Shown here: positions 19,954 to 28,531 of the stretch, piece by piece
Layout: every line of letters begins with the position of its first letter
How positions within the stretch are numbered: position 1 is the first letter of the stretch
The notes under the pieces: generated by a model
Told to the model about the DNA's origin: nothing
The model's database searches: none
What the model saw: only the letters and a program-made list of their open reading frames with translations
From: Prochlorothrix hollandica PCC 9006 = CALU 1027
Lineage (GTDB): Bacteria; Cyanobacteriota; Cyanobacteriia; Prochlorotrichales; Prochlorotrichaceae
NCBI RefSeq assembly: GCF_000332315.1
Contig: NZ_KB235937.1
Span: 1-48,992, forward strand
Direction: 5' to 3'
Length of the DNA: 48,992 nucleotides
Made by a program: the position numbers and the translations under genes

Positions 19954-20856
19954 ATGTTCAACTCCCTGACTCACCCTGCAAGCCCAGCAACCCGGACCTG
20001 TAACCACCGTCATCGGTGGCCCTTAAACCGCTGGTTCCGCCGTTTATCCTACCTACTCCTTGCCAGTATTACTGCCATCAGCATCAGCCTAGGCAGCGTC
20101 AGTCCCGCCCAGGCTTGGAGTTGGCGTAATATCCTCCGGGGTGGGGTGCAGGTGATGCAAGGGATCCAACTCACCAGCATGTCCGACAGCCAAGAGATGG
20201 AAATTGGGGCGGACATCAACCAAAACCTGATGAAAACCGAGTTTAGCCGCTTCAACAACAATCAAGTCCAAAGCTATGTCAATGCCGTAGGTCAGCGCCT
20301 GGTGCCCCACAACAACCGTCCTGGGCTAACCTATATCTTCCAAGTGGTGGACTCCGATGAAATCAACGCCTTTGCCACCATGGGGGGCTATGTTTATGTC
20401 ACGAAAGGGTTGCTGGCCCTCGCCGACAACGAGGCGGAGTTGGCAGGGGTCATTGGCCATGAGATTGGCCACATCGAAGGCAAACACTTGTTACAACAAA
20501 TCCGCAGCACCAGCATTCAGAGGGGAGTTTTAACGGCGGCGGGCCTCGATCGCAGCACCATCGCCCAGTTGGGTGTGGAACTGGCGCTGCGCCGCCCCCA
20601 TAGTCGGCAAGATGAACATGATGCCGATCAGCGGGGTCTGCGGATCATGGGCAGTGCCAACTATGGCCAAATTGCCATGGCTACGTTTATGCAAAAACTA
20701 GCCAATATGGGGGGATCCTCCCCCGCCTTCCTCAGCACCCACCCCAGCAGCAGTAGCCGAGTGGTGGATATTGAACGGAGCATTGATCCCAACCGCCGCT
20801 ATGGAGATGGTCTGGATGCCAATGCCTATCGCCAGCAAACCTTAGCAGTGCGTTAA
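19954..20856 (+). CDS. M48 family zinc metalloprotease, exported
   Basis: Periplasmic M48 peptidase (300 aa) of the BepA/LoiP-like group. A signal peptide is visible: Arg-rich start to about residue 30, hydrophobic core LSYLLLASITAISISLG, then SPAQAWS as the cleavage region. The zinc site is HEIGH (about residue 169), with the third ligand in RQDEHDADQRG. The segment MSDSQEMEIGADIN precedes the catalytic part, as in BepA relatives. It probably acts in quality control of envelope proteins; no TPR region follows. It is convergent with the VOC gene, only 21 bp apart. Confidence 0.88.
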   Translation: MFNSLTHPASPATRTCNHRHRWPLNRWFRRLSYLLLASITAISISLGSVSPAQAWSWRNILRGGVQVMQGIQLTSMSDSQEMEIGADINQNLMKTEFSRFNNNQVQSYVNAVGQRLVPHNNRPGLTYIFQVVDSDEINAFATMGGYVYVTKGLLALADNEAELAGVIGHEIGHIEGKHLLQQIRSTSIQRGVLTAAGLDRSTIAQLGVELALRRPHSRQDEHDADQRGLRIMGSANYGQIAMATFMQKLANMGGSSPAFLSTHPSSSSRVVDIERSIDPNRRYGDGLDANAYRQQTLAVR

Positions 20857-20877
20857 AGAATCGGGTAGACCGACACC

Positions 20878-21309
20878 CTAGGCCGACCCATCCCCCACTA
20901 ACGGCTGATCCTGTGCCCCAAACACGGCTTCGGGATCCCGATAGAACTTAAATTCCAGCAAATTATGGAAGGGGTCTTCCAGGAAAAAAGTTCGATGCTC
21001 CAGGGGGGTCTGGGCAAACCGTAAGCGGGGTTCCTGATAAAAGGAAAGACCATGGATTTTAGCCCGCTGCACCAAGGCTTCCCAGTCCGCTTCCTGATCG
21101 AAAATCAGACCAAAATGGCGGGGATAGATGCTGCCTTGGGGTTCCAGGGGAGTCTGGCTCACATGGGCCACAATTTGATGACCGTGGAGGTTCAAAATCA
21201 GGGAACTGGGGCTTTCTCGACCTGCTAGACAGCCCAGACCATCCACATAGAAGGCTTTGGTTTGGGACAGATCGGTAACGGGAAAAGCGAGGTGAAAGTG
21301 CAGGGTCAT
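20878..21309 (-). CDS. VOC family protein (glyoxalase/dioxygenase fold)
   Basis: Single-domain protein (143 aa) of the vicinal oxygen chelate superfamily. The two beta-alpha-beta-beta-beta modules are recognisable: LHFHLAFPVTDLSQTKAFY at the start, then IYPRHFGLIF and HNLLEFKFYRDPE in the second half. Candidate metal ligands are the early His, His in YPRHFG and Glu in LLEFKFY. Proteins of this kind in cyanobacteria are annotated as glyoxalase-like, but substrate and activity cannot be assigned. It stands alone, downstream of the trmD region and separated from it by a MITE A copy. Confidence 0.8.
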   Translation of the reverse strand: MTLHFHLAFPVTDLSQTKAFYVDGLGCLAGRESPSSLILNLHGHQIVAHVSQTPLEPQGSIYPRHFGLIFDQEADWEALVQRAKIHGLSFYQEPRLRFAQTPLEHRTFFLEDPFHNLLEFKFYRDPEAVFGAQDQPLVGDGSA

Positions 21310-21390
21310 AGGACTGGGTACGGTAGGTAATCAGAGGGAAACCAAAGGGAAACCAAGATGCCCCCCATTAAACCTCAGGCTCAGCGTTAG

Positions 21391-21487
21391 GGCACCTCGA
21401 TTAATTGTGGCGGGAAGCTTCGCCGTCCGCCACAACCCCTATTTTTACGTGGAACACTGGGCGAAAATTTGGATTTTTCGAGGTGCC
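21391..21487. mobile_element. MITE-like repeat A, copy 2
   Basis: 97 bp between GGCACCTCGA and TCGAGGTGCC, flanked by CGTTAG at 21385-21390 and 21488-21493. The neighbourhood contains further GTTAGGG words, so the duplication is a little less certain than for copy 1. Confidence 0.85.
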
Positions 21488-21514
21488 CGTTAGGGGGTAG
21501 GCGTTAGGGGTGGG

Positions 21515-22279
21515 TTAAGGGGTGCCCTTAGGAAGCGGGGGGGAATTCTGGGACCCTAACCAGGTTTGGTAGAGATCGGGACGGCGGGTTTGAGTGCGGG
21601 CCAGTTGTTGTTCATGTCGCCAGCGATCGATGGCTTGGTGATTGCCCGATCGCAGCACCTCCGGCACCGTCCAGCCCCGAAACTCTGCGGGACGGGTGTA
21701 TTGGGGATAATCCAGCAAGCCCTGTTCAAAACTTTCCAGTTTCAACGACTCCACCTTGCCCACGGTACCGGGCCGCAGCCGCACCACACCATTGACCAAG
21801 GCCAAGGCTGGAATTTCCCCACAAGTCAGGACAAAATCCCCTAAAGATAATTCGCGATCGACCAAATGCTGCCGCACCCGCTCATCGATCCCTTCATAGT
21901 GGCCACAGACCAATACTAACTGATCATAATCAGTGGCCAATTCTTCAAACAAGCGCTGGTGCAGGGTCTCTCCTTGGGGAGACATTAAAATCACACTGCG
22001 ACGAGGCAATAGAGGCAAGGATTCCACCGCTGCAAACAGGGGATCCGGCTTGAGCAACATCCCCACCCCACCCCCATAGGGTTCATCATCGACCCGATGG
22101 TGTTTATCAGTGGTGAAGTCCCTGGGATTAACCAAATTCACCTGGGCAATATCGCGGGCAATGGCTTTTCCCAGAAGGCCAGAAGCCAGGGGAGAGGCAA
22201 AAAATTCGGGAAACAGCGTTACAATATCGAAACGCAGGGGGCTTAAGGGAAAAGGCGCAATGATGGCAGATTCGGTCAT
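21515..22279 (-). CDS. trmD: tRNA (guanine-37-N1)-methyltransferase
   Basis: SPOUT-class enzyme (254 aa) that methylates G37 next to the anticodon and prevents frameshifting. The knotted cofactor site is visible: LFPEFF at the N-terminus, VILMSPQGE near residue 95, LVCGHYEGIDERV near 125 and LSLGDFVLTCGEIPAL near 145. The C-terminal part contains VPEVLRSGNHQAIDRWR, typical of TrmD. The ATG at 22279 is preferred; an in-frame TTG at 22306 is possible. No ribosome-binding site decides. A 14-bp tandem repeat fills its upstream region. Confidence 0.95.
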   Translation of the reverse strand: MTESAIIAPFPLSPLRFDIVTLFPEFFASPLASGLLGKAIARDIAQVNLVNPRDFTTDKHHRVDDEPYGGGVGMLLKPDPLFAAVESLPLLPRRSVILMSPQGETLHQRLFEELATDYDQLVLVCGHYEGIDERVRQHLVDRELSLGDFVLTCGEIPALALVNGVVRLRPGTVGKVESLKLESFEQGLLDYPQYTRPAEFRGWTVPEVLRSGNHQAIDRWRHEQQLARTQTRRPDLYQTWLGSQNSPPLPKGTP

Positions 22280-22314
22280 GAACGTGGGAAATGGGGAATT
22301 GGTCAAGCAGAATT

Positions 22315-22385
22315 GGTCGGGCGAAGCTAGTCGGGCGAAGCTAGTCGGGCGAAACTGGTCAGGCGAAGCTAGTCGGGCGGAATTA
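22315..22385. repeat. 14-bp tandem repeat upstream of trmD
   Basis: GTCGGGCGAAGCTA-type units are repeated about five times with drift, beginning about 36 bp before the preferred trmD start. Confidence 0.85.
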
Positions 22386-22436
22386 GTCAGGAAAACAGGA
22401 TGTCAGCCATAATTCAAGGGATATCATCCTGATACC

Positions 22437-22802
22437 GTAATTATTCAGGAGTCCACAGGAGAATGAGGGTTTCAGGCTCTAGAAAACAGACCTTAGGCGA
22501 TTGGAGAGGGTCCATTGCACTGGGGTGGGTTCACCGATTTTGGTAGGGGCAATCCCCCCGTGGTTGCCCCGGTTGTGGGTCCCCAAGAGGGTCGGCACGG
22601 GGTCGAGAACCCTACCCGAAGTCGATGGTTCCAAGGTGAAATGCATACCGTTGATCCGGCTCTGACCGGCGATCGTGGGGCTGAAACCCTATTCACTTTC
22701 CCCCTGAATACAGCAATCCTAAATCAGTGGTAAGGATCTCGATGGCTGCAACCCTTTGGGTGGTGTGACACCACATGAACCCTTTAGGACTGCAGTAGTT
22801 AC
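22437..22802. mobile_element. MITE-like repeat C, copy 2, interrupted by repeat B
   Basis: Shares ends and most of its inside with copy 1 at 8224-8519, but has only one 39-bp unit and a different segment near 22475-22535. Its right terminus is split: CCCCTGAA, then repeat B (22709-22797), then TAGTTAC, exactly completing the CTGAATAGTTAC end seen in copy 1. No target duplication is visible around this copy. Confidence 0.87.
22709..22797. mobile_element. MITE-like repeat B, copy 2, nested in repeat C
   Basis: 89 bp including TA at each end; termini CAGCAATCCTAAATCAG... / ...CTTTAGGACTGCAG. Shorter than other copies because the inner GC-rich hairpin is reduced to GGTGTGACACC. Inserted at TA inside the right end of repeat C. 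Confidence 0.9.
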
Positions 22803-23304
22803 GTCTTTCGTTAACCTTTGGATAGCCTACCGCCCACCCGACCCACCTTCGCAAGTCTATCAGTGCAGTTCTCCGCCCCAACGGATCGGGTTGCCCTGGA
22901 TCTGGGTACCCAGCCCCAGATCCAGGGGCACGAATCTAGTCGCCCCGTTCGCCCCCTATTGTCTGAAGACGCACCCCAAACCCCCAAGACGTGCAGCGAA
23001 GTCAGGCTAATGTCCCTAGACTGCAAATATCCCTAGACTGCAAATATCCCTAGACTGCAAATATCCCTAGACTTCAATGGTTCGCTGCCATAGCCTGAAG
23101 CACCCCTCCTCAGCGACCTCAGGCAAAAATCATCAATCCTAAATCAGTAACTCCTGCCGCCAAACCCAGACCCCCCATGCAGTTTTGACAGCTTATGGCC
23201 CAGGCTGGGGAAGTTTAGGGATCAACCATAACCCAATAACCTGGAATCCGGAGGGAGCTTAGGCAATCCTTTGGAATCTATCTATTGTTCTTCTTAGCGG
23301 TTTT
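22803..23304. other. Gene-free stretch upstream of cphB
   Basis: No gene. A 12-bp perfect inverted repeat (22895-22906 with 22915-22926) closes over an 8-nt loop. A 17-bp tandem unit CCCTAGACTGCAAATAT starts at 23014, 23031, 23048 and 23065 (the last diverged). A B-like fragment CAATCCTAAATCAG occurs near 23134. Confidence 0.6.
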
Positions 23305-24150
23305 ATGCTGCAATTAGATCCGCAGTCGCAATCTTGTGGTTCAGCTATGCTCCAGCCTACCAAGCCCGCCATCATGATCATCGGCGGAGCTGAAGATAAA
23401 GTCCATGGGCGGGAAATCCTACGCACCTTCTTCAACCGATCTGGGGGGCCGGAGGCACACATCGCTATCATCCCGTCAGCCTCACGAGAACCGAATTTAA
23501 CCGGCGGACGCTATGTGAGTATCTTTGAAGACATGGGGGCTAAATCCGTCCAAATGCTGGATATTCGGGAGCGCGAGCAAACCAATGACCCCTATTGGCA
23601 GCGAGCCACGGAGGAGTGCACTGGTGTCTTCCTGACGGGGGGCGATCAACTCAGGCTCTGCGCACTGCTGGCCGATACCGCTCTGATAGACACCGTGCGA
23701 CTGCGGGCGCAAATGGGCCAAATCACCCTGGCCGGCACTAGCGCAGGAGCAGCCATTATGGGTCACCATATGATTGCCGGAGGGGGCAGTGGTGAGTCTC
23801 CCAATCGCGCTTTGGTGGACATGGCCACTGGCTTGAGCATTGTCCCGGAACTGATTGTAGATCAGCACTTCCATAACCGTAACCGCATGGCTCGGTTGAT
23901 GAGTGCTGTGTCCATGTACGCTGATCTCCTGGGCATCGGTATTGATGAAGATACCTGCGCCATGGTGGAACAGGGGGGAGGGTTGCAGGTTTTGGGCAAA
24001 GGAACAGTGACCGTCATCGATCCCAGTGACATGACCCACACCAATGAACCCATAGTGGGATCCACCGATCCCTTAAGCCTTCACAGTCTGAAAATCCATA
24101 TCCTCTGCCATGGCGATCGCTACCACTTGCACAAGCGAGCCTTACTTTAG
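23305..24150 (+). CDS. cphB: Cyanophycinase
   Basis: Cytoplasmic serine peptidase of family S51 that splits the storage polymer cyanophycin into beta-Asp-Arg dipeptides. 281 aa from the ATG at 23305; a second in-frame ATG at 23347 would place the nucleophile Ser at residue 132, the number used in Synechocystis CphB, and is a real alternative. Visible motifs: IIGGAEDKVHGREIL, FLTGGDQLRL, the nucleophile elbow AGTSAGAA, and DQHFHNRNRMARL. All look intact. It precedes cphA by 477 bp on the same strand, the usual pairing of degradation and synthesis genes. Confidence 0.95.
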   Translation: MLQLDPQSQSCGSAMLQPTKPAIMIIGGAEDKVHGREILRTFFNRSGGPEAHIAIIPSASREPNLTGGRYVSIFEDMGAKSVQMLDIREREQTNDPYWQRATEECTGVFLTGGDQLRLCALLADTALIDTVRLRAQMGQITLAGTSAGAAIMGHHMIAGGGSGESPNRALVDMATGLSIVPELIVDQHFHNRNRMARLMSAVSMYADLLGIGIDEDTCAMVEQGGGLQVLGKGTVTVIDPSDMTHTNEPIVGSTDPLSLHSLKIHILCHGDRYHLHKRALL

Positions 24151-24627
24151 GGCACTACAATAAGCTCTTGAACATCTTCTACTGGCCCTGCCACCTTGGG
24201 AGATTCTGCCAAGGGAACCCCCTAGTCGTGTCTCCCAGCCAGTCTCTGAAGGATGATCCTCACCAACCATGATGGTGTAGCACTGCCGACCCACTCCACC
24301 GCCCACGCAGGTTTAAGCAACTCCCAGGGAGGCTAGGCATCACGGGAATAAGACTAGATAATCCCCAGGGCTAGCTATGCCACCGTGTCTAAACCTAGGT
24401 TGAGGACAGTGCCCAAAATTGTTTGCGGTGAACAGTTCTAGAACCCTGGAAAACTAGAGACTAAAGCCGTGATGCTTAAGCATTAGACCGCTGGGATCAG
24501 GGGTGGGACAGAGGACATCATTAAACTATGGTGTTGCTCCTGATACTTCGCCATTCTGGCAAAGAGTCTAAGGTCTGTCCATGGAACCGCTCGCCTTTTT
24601 CACCTTTACTGTTTGGCAACCAAAACT
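24151..24627 (+). other. cphB-cphA intergenic region
   Basis: No gene. It contains a perfect 12-bp palindrome ATGCTTAAGCAT at 24472-24483, about 145 bp before cphA. No NtcA-type GTA-N8-TAC site was found by eye, although nitrogen control of this locus would be expected. Confidence 0.4.
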
Positions 24628-27285
24628 ATGAAGATTCTGAAGATTCAGACGCTTCGCGGCCCTAATTACTGGAGCATTCGTTATCACAAACTCATTGTTG
24701 TCCGTCTGGATCTAGAGGATCTTGCCGATCGTCCCTCGGATTCCATCACGGGGTTCTATGAGGGATTGGTGACAACCCTGCCCAGCCTAGATGATCATTT
24801 CTGCTCTCCCGGTCACCAGGGGGGCTTCCTCAAACGGGTTCGCAATGGCACCATGATGGGCCATATTGTTGAACATGTGGCCCTGGAACTGCAAACCCTA
24901 GTGGGTCTCGAGTTGGGCTTTGGGCGCACCCGCGAAACCTCTAGTCCAGGCACCTATCAGGTGGTGTTTGAATATAAGGATGAGCGGGCTGGGCGTTATG
25001 CCGCTCGGGCAGCGGTTCGCCTCTGTCGCAGCATTGTGGATACTGGTCACTATCCAGAGGCGGATCTCAAACAAGATCTAGAGGACTTGGCGGAGATTCT
25101 AGGAGAAGCTCCCCTGGGACCTAGCACCGAATCCATCGTTTTGGAAGCAGAGAGCCGGAGAATTCCCTGGTCTGTGGTGCCGGTGCGATCGATGATTCAG
25201 TTTGGCTATGGGATTTACCAGAGACGCATTCAGGCTACCCAAACCGACAGTACAGGAATTCTGGGGGTGGAATTAGCCTGCGATAAAGAGGGAACTAAAA
25301 ATATTCTGGGGAACTTTGGGATTCCTGTGCCGAGGGGCACCGTCATCACTTATTTTGATGAATTGGAAAACGCCATTGCAGAGGTGGGGGGCTATCCCAT
25401 TGTGATCAAACCCCTGGATGGTAACCATGGCCGGGGCATTACCCTGGATATCCGCAATTGGCTGGAAGCAGAAGAAGCCTATGACGCGGCCCAGGAAGCG
25501 GCCAAAAACCGAGGCGTGATCATTGAACACTACTACACGGGACGGGATCATCGGGTCCTAGTGGTGGGCGGTAAAGTCGTGGCCGTGGCGGAACGGGTTC
25601 CCGCCCATGTGGTGGGCAATGGCCAATCGACGATCGAAGAACTGATTGAAGAAACCAACCGGGACCCCCGGCGGGGCGATGGCCACACCAATGTTTTGAC
25701 CAAGATCCACGCCGATCGCACCACCTGGCAACTCTTGGAACGCAAGGGCTATACCCTGCAAACCGTACTCCACGAGGGGGAAATTTGCCATCTGCGGGCC
25801 ACGGCCAACCTCAGCACCGGGGGCATTGCCATCGATCGCACCGATGAGATTCACCCCGAAAATCTCTGGTTAGCCCAGCGCATCGTCAAGATCATTGGTC
25901 TCGATATTGCAGGCATCGACATTGTGACCGATGACATTTCCCGGCCCCTCCGGGAAAACAATGGGGTGGTGGTGGAAGTCAACGCAGCCCCCGGCTTCCG
26001 GATGCATGTCAGTCCCAGTGTGGGGCAAGCCCGCAATGTGGCCGCCCCCGTGATTGATTTGCTCTATCCCCCCGGTTCCCCATCCCGCATCCCCATCATC
26101 AGCATCACCGGAACCAACGGCAAAACCACCACCACCCGCCTCATTGCCCACCTCTTTAAGCAAACGGGTCAGGTCACAGGCTACACCACCACCGACGGCA
26201 CCTATATCGGGGATCATCTGGTGGAGGCGGGGGACAATACAGGACCCCAAAGTGCCAATTTGATTTTGAATGATCCCACCGTGGAAGTGGCGGTATTAGA
26301 AACAGCACGGGGGGGAATTTTACGATCGGGTCTCGCCTTCGATCGCAGCGATGTGGGGGTGGTGCTCAACGTGGCAGCGGATCACCTGGGCCTAGGGGAC
26401 ATCGACACCGTGGAACAGATGGCCCACCTCAAATCCGTGGTTGCAGAGGCCGTGAACCCCAATGGCTATGCCGTGCTCAACGCCGAAGATGATCGGGTTG
26501 TGGCCATGGCTGAGCGGACCCCCGCCCAAGTCGCCTATTTCTCCCTCGACCCCCAAAATCCCATTGTTAAAGCCCATACGGAGAAGGGAGGACTGGCAGC
26601 GGTCTATGAAGATGGGTTTATTACCTTAATCAAGGGCACTTGGATTGCACGGGTGCAGGAAGCTGCCCGCTGCCCCATCACCTTTGGCGGACGCGCCCCC
26701 TTTATGATTGCCAATGCCCTGGCAGCAACGGTGGCCGCCTTTGCCCAGGGGGTGGAGGTGGAAGCCATTCGCCAAGGGTTACTGACCTTTACCAGCTCCA
26801 GCCAACAGACTCCCGGTCGCATGAACCTATTTAACCTGGGTTCCTACCATGCCCTAGTGGACTATGCCCATAACGCCGCCAGCTATGAAGCCTTGGGACA
26901 GTTTGTTCGCAATTGGCCCGGTCAGCGCATTGGAGTCGTCGGGGGTCCTGGGGATCGGCGAGACGAAGACTTTGTTAACCTGGGCAAGCTATCGGTGGAT
27001 ATCTTCGATCGCATTGTGGTCAAGGAAGATGACGACACCCGAGGCCGACCCCGTGGCGATGCAGCCCATCACATTAAAGAGGGCATTCGGGCAGCCAAAC
27101 CTGAGGCTGACTATGACACCATTTTGGATGAATCCACTGCCATTGAGACAACCTTAGATCAGGCTCCGGCAGGGAGTCTCGTGGTGATTCTACCGGAAAG
27201 TGTCAGCCGTGCCATTAGTCTGATTCAGGCCCGCAACCCGATCGACGAAACCCCAGAGACCGCCAAGCCCGTGGCTCAATCCTAA
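24628..27285 (+). CDS. cphA: Cyanophycin synthetase
   Basis: Ribosome-independent ligase that extends the Asp backbone and adds Arg side chains to make the nitrogen reserve cyanophycin, using ATP. 885 aa from the ATG at 24628, which gives the canonical beginning MKILKIQTLRGPNYWSIR; an upstream TTG would add five residues. The N-terminal domain spans residues 1-160. The ATP-grasp domain (about 215-460) runs from KEGTKNILGNFGIPVPRG to VVEVNAAPGFRMH. The C-terminal Mur-ligase-like domain (about 490-870) has the P-loop GTNGKTTTTRL near residue 495. All catalytic landmarks look intact. The pairing with cphB supports an active cyanophycin cycle. Confidence 0.97.
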   Translation: MKILKIQTLRGPNYWSIRYHKLIVVRLDLEDLADRPSDSITGFYEGLVTTLPSLDDHFCSPGHQGGFLKRVRNGTMMGHIVEHVALELQTLVGLELGFGRTRETSSPGTYQVVFEYKDERAGRYAARAAVRLCRSIVDTGHYPEADLKQDLEDLAEILGEAPLGPSTESIVLEAESRRIPWSVVPVRSMIQFGYGIYQRRIQATQTDSTGILGVELACDKEGTKNILGNFGIPVPRGTVITYFDELENAIAEVGGYPIVIKPLDGNHGRGITLDIRNWLEAEEAYDAAQEAAKNRGVIIEHYYTGRDHRVLVVGGKVVAVAERVPAHVVGNGQSTIEELIEETNRDPRRGDGHTNVLTKIHADRTTWQLLERKGYTLQTVLHEGEICHLRATANLSTGGIAIDRTDEIHPENLWLAQRIVKIIGLDIAGIDIVTDDISRPLRENNGVVVEVNAAPGFRMHVSPSVGQARNVAAPVIDLLYPPGSPSRIPIISITGTNGKTTTTRLIAHLFKQTGQVTGYTTTDGTYIGDHLVEAGDNTGPQSANLILNDPTVEVAVLETARGGILRSGLAFDRSDVGVVLNVAADHLGLGDIDTVEQMAHLKSVVAEAVNPNGYAVLNAEDDRVVAMAERTPAQVAYFSLDPQNPIVKAHTEKGGLAAVYEDGFITLIKGTWIARVQEAARCPITFGGRAPFMIANALAATVAAFAQGVEVEAIRQGLLTFTSSSQQTPGRMNLFNLGSYHALVDYAHNAASYEALGQFVRNWPGQRIGVVGGPGDRRDEDFVNLGKLSVDIFDRIVVKEDDDTRGRPRGDAAHHIKEGIRAAKPEADYDTILDESTAIETTLDQAPAGSLVVILPESVSRAISLIQARNPIDETPETAKPVAQS

Positions 27286-27435
27286 GGAAAGATGACCCTG
27301 GGGGTAATCCCCAGGGAACGACTTAGACCCAGCAGGGGACAGGTTGATGGAGGTGTGGGTGGGTTAAACCGCGCGATCGCAGCAGAAGATCAAAAGACTT
27401 CGAGTTATGTGTACACTGTGCGATCGCCGATCTGG

Positions 27436-27542
27436 TGGCGTGCGTTAGCATAGCGTAACGCACCGTCAAATGACTGAAAAAAGGTTTGTGTGACCATAAA
27501 CTACTGGCGATGCGTTACGGCTGTCGCCTAACCCATCCTACG
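27436..27542. repeat. GTGCGTTA/TAACGCAC-type cyanobacterial repeat
   Basis: GTGCGTTA (27440-27447) pairs with TAACGCAC (27456-27463). The element ends with GATGCGTTACGGCTGTCGCC and CCCATCCTACG, a type common between cyanobacterial genes. Confidence 0.7.
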
Positions 27543-27553
27543 AATTGGGGTAT

Positions 27554-27656
27554 TACAGCAACCCTAAATCAGTTGTAGGCATCTCGATGGCTGAAACCCT
27601 TGGTGTGGTGTGCCCCCTTCGGGGGCACACCACACGACCCATTTAGAACTGCTGTA
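27554..27656. mobile_element. MITE-like repeat B, copy 3
   Basis: 103 bp including terminal TA on both sides; ends CAGCAACCCTAAATCAGTT... / ...ATTTAGAACTGCTG. The inner hairpin GTGTGGTGTGCCCCC pairs with GGGGGCACACCACAC across TTC. Best-formed copy. Confidence 0.92.
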
Positions 27657-27845
27657 TTTGCTTGTAAATGCCGTAACTATTCAGAGGCTGACTGACTGAC
27701 AGATCTGTTAAAGATAGTGACAGCCTTGGTTTTAGGCTTCGCAAGCACAACGGTGATGTGGATTTAACGGCTAAAATTACTGTTTTTACCACGTTTTTAC
27801 CACATTTTTACCAGCCTAGCCAGCCTCTTAACCCTGCCCTTGGTG
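27657..27845. other. Gene-free stretch with a repeat C-like end
   Basis: GTAACTATTCAGAGG near 27671 matches one terminus of repeat C, but no second terminus is seen. A tandem of TTTTTACCAC units follows at about 27780-27812. No gene. Confidence 0.45.
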
Positions 27846-28430
27846 CTAAGGATTAGTCACGGGTGGAGTGACGCTGGCATTGCCCTGCCCTAAATCCGGT
27901 TCAATCCCCAGCCCTCGATCGAAAACTTCAATATCCCACTGCCCCCGCCGCGCCGTTTCCACCGTGACATAACGGCCATCGGGACTAATGCTGGGTTTAC
28001 GGATCCAGCCCCGGTAACCTTGACTGAGGCTGCGGGTTTGTTGGCTGGCGCGATCGTAGAGCTTCACCTCTAGCCGTCCTCGATCCTGGGCCAGGTAGAC
28101 CAAATAACGCCCTGTACGGCTCAGACTGGGACTTTCCACCAGTTGATCCCGGCGGTTGAGGCCCGGTAGGGGGACAAACCGGTTGGCTCGCAGATCAAAC
28201 AACACTAACTGGGAACCGCCCCCTCGGTTGGAAACATAGGCCACTAAGCGCCCATCACCACTCAGGGCCGGTTGACTATCGTGATAACGGCTATTCAAGG
28301 TGGAAAAGTTGTCGGAGCTGGGTCCAGTACAAGCTGCCAAAATGACACTACTCACCCCTAAAGCCAGTCCTAGGGCATGGCGGCGGCAACCGGTTAAGGC
28401 ACGCAAAAAGGGGGGCTGTCGTGAAGTCAT
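27846..28430 (-). CDS. TolB-like lipoprotein (partial beta-propeller)
   Basis: Exported protein of 194 aa from the ATG at 28430 (MTSRQPPF), which follows a purine-rich GGGGG stretch. A lipoprotein signal is visible: basic start, hydrophobic ALGLALGVSSVIL, then the lipobox AAC, so a lipid anchor is expected. The mature part has three WD40/TolB-like blades with the motif pattern DSQPALSGDGRLVAYVSNRGG, ESPSLSRTGRYLVYLAQD and RKPSISPDGRYVTVETAR (given here as segments). Three blades are too few to close a propeller alone. Similar short TolB-type proteins occur in cyanobacteria; their role is unknown. Confidence 0.75.
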   Translation of the reverse strand: MTSRQPPFLRALTGCRRHALGLALGVSSVILAACTGPSSDNFSTLNSRYHDSQPALSGDGRLVAYVSNRGGGSQLVLFDLRANRFVPLPGLNRRDQLVESPSLSRTGRYLVYLAQDRGRLEVKLYDRASQQTRSLSQGYRGWIRKPSISPDGRYVTVETARRGQWDIEVFDRGLGIEPDLGQGNASVTPPVTNP

Positions 28431-28531
28431 AGCACCCCCTTTGGTCGTTAATGGCATGAAATTAGCTTTGTTGACCAATGCCGTCACCCTGGTGTTGGCC
28501 AGACCCTGAGGGCTAGAGTCCTGAACACGGC

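Noticed and set aside
24472-24483. Palindrome ATGCTTAAGCAT as an NtcA or other nitrogen operator for cphA
   Set aside because: It does not match GTA-N8-TAC and lies far from a visible promoter; kept only as a note in the intergenic entry.
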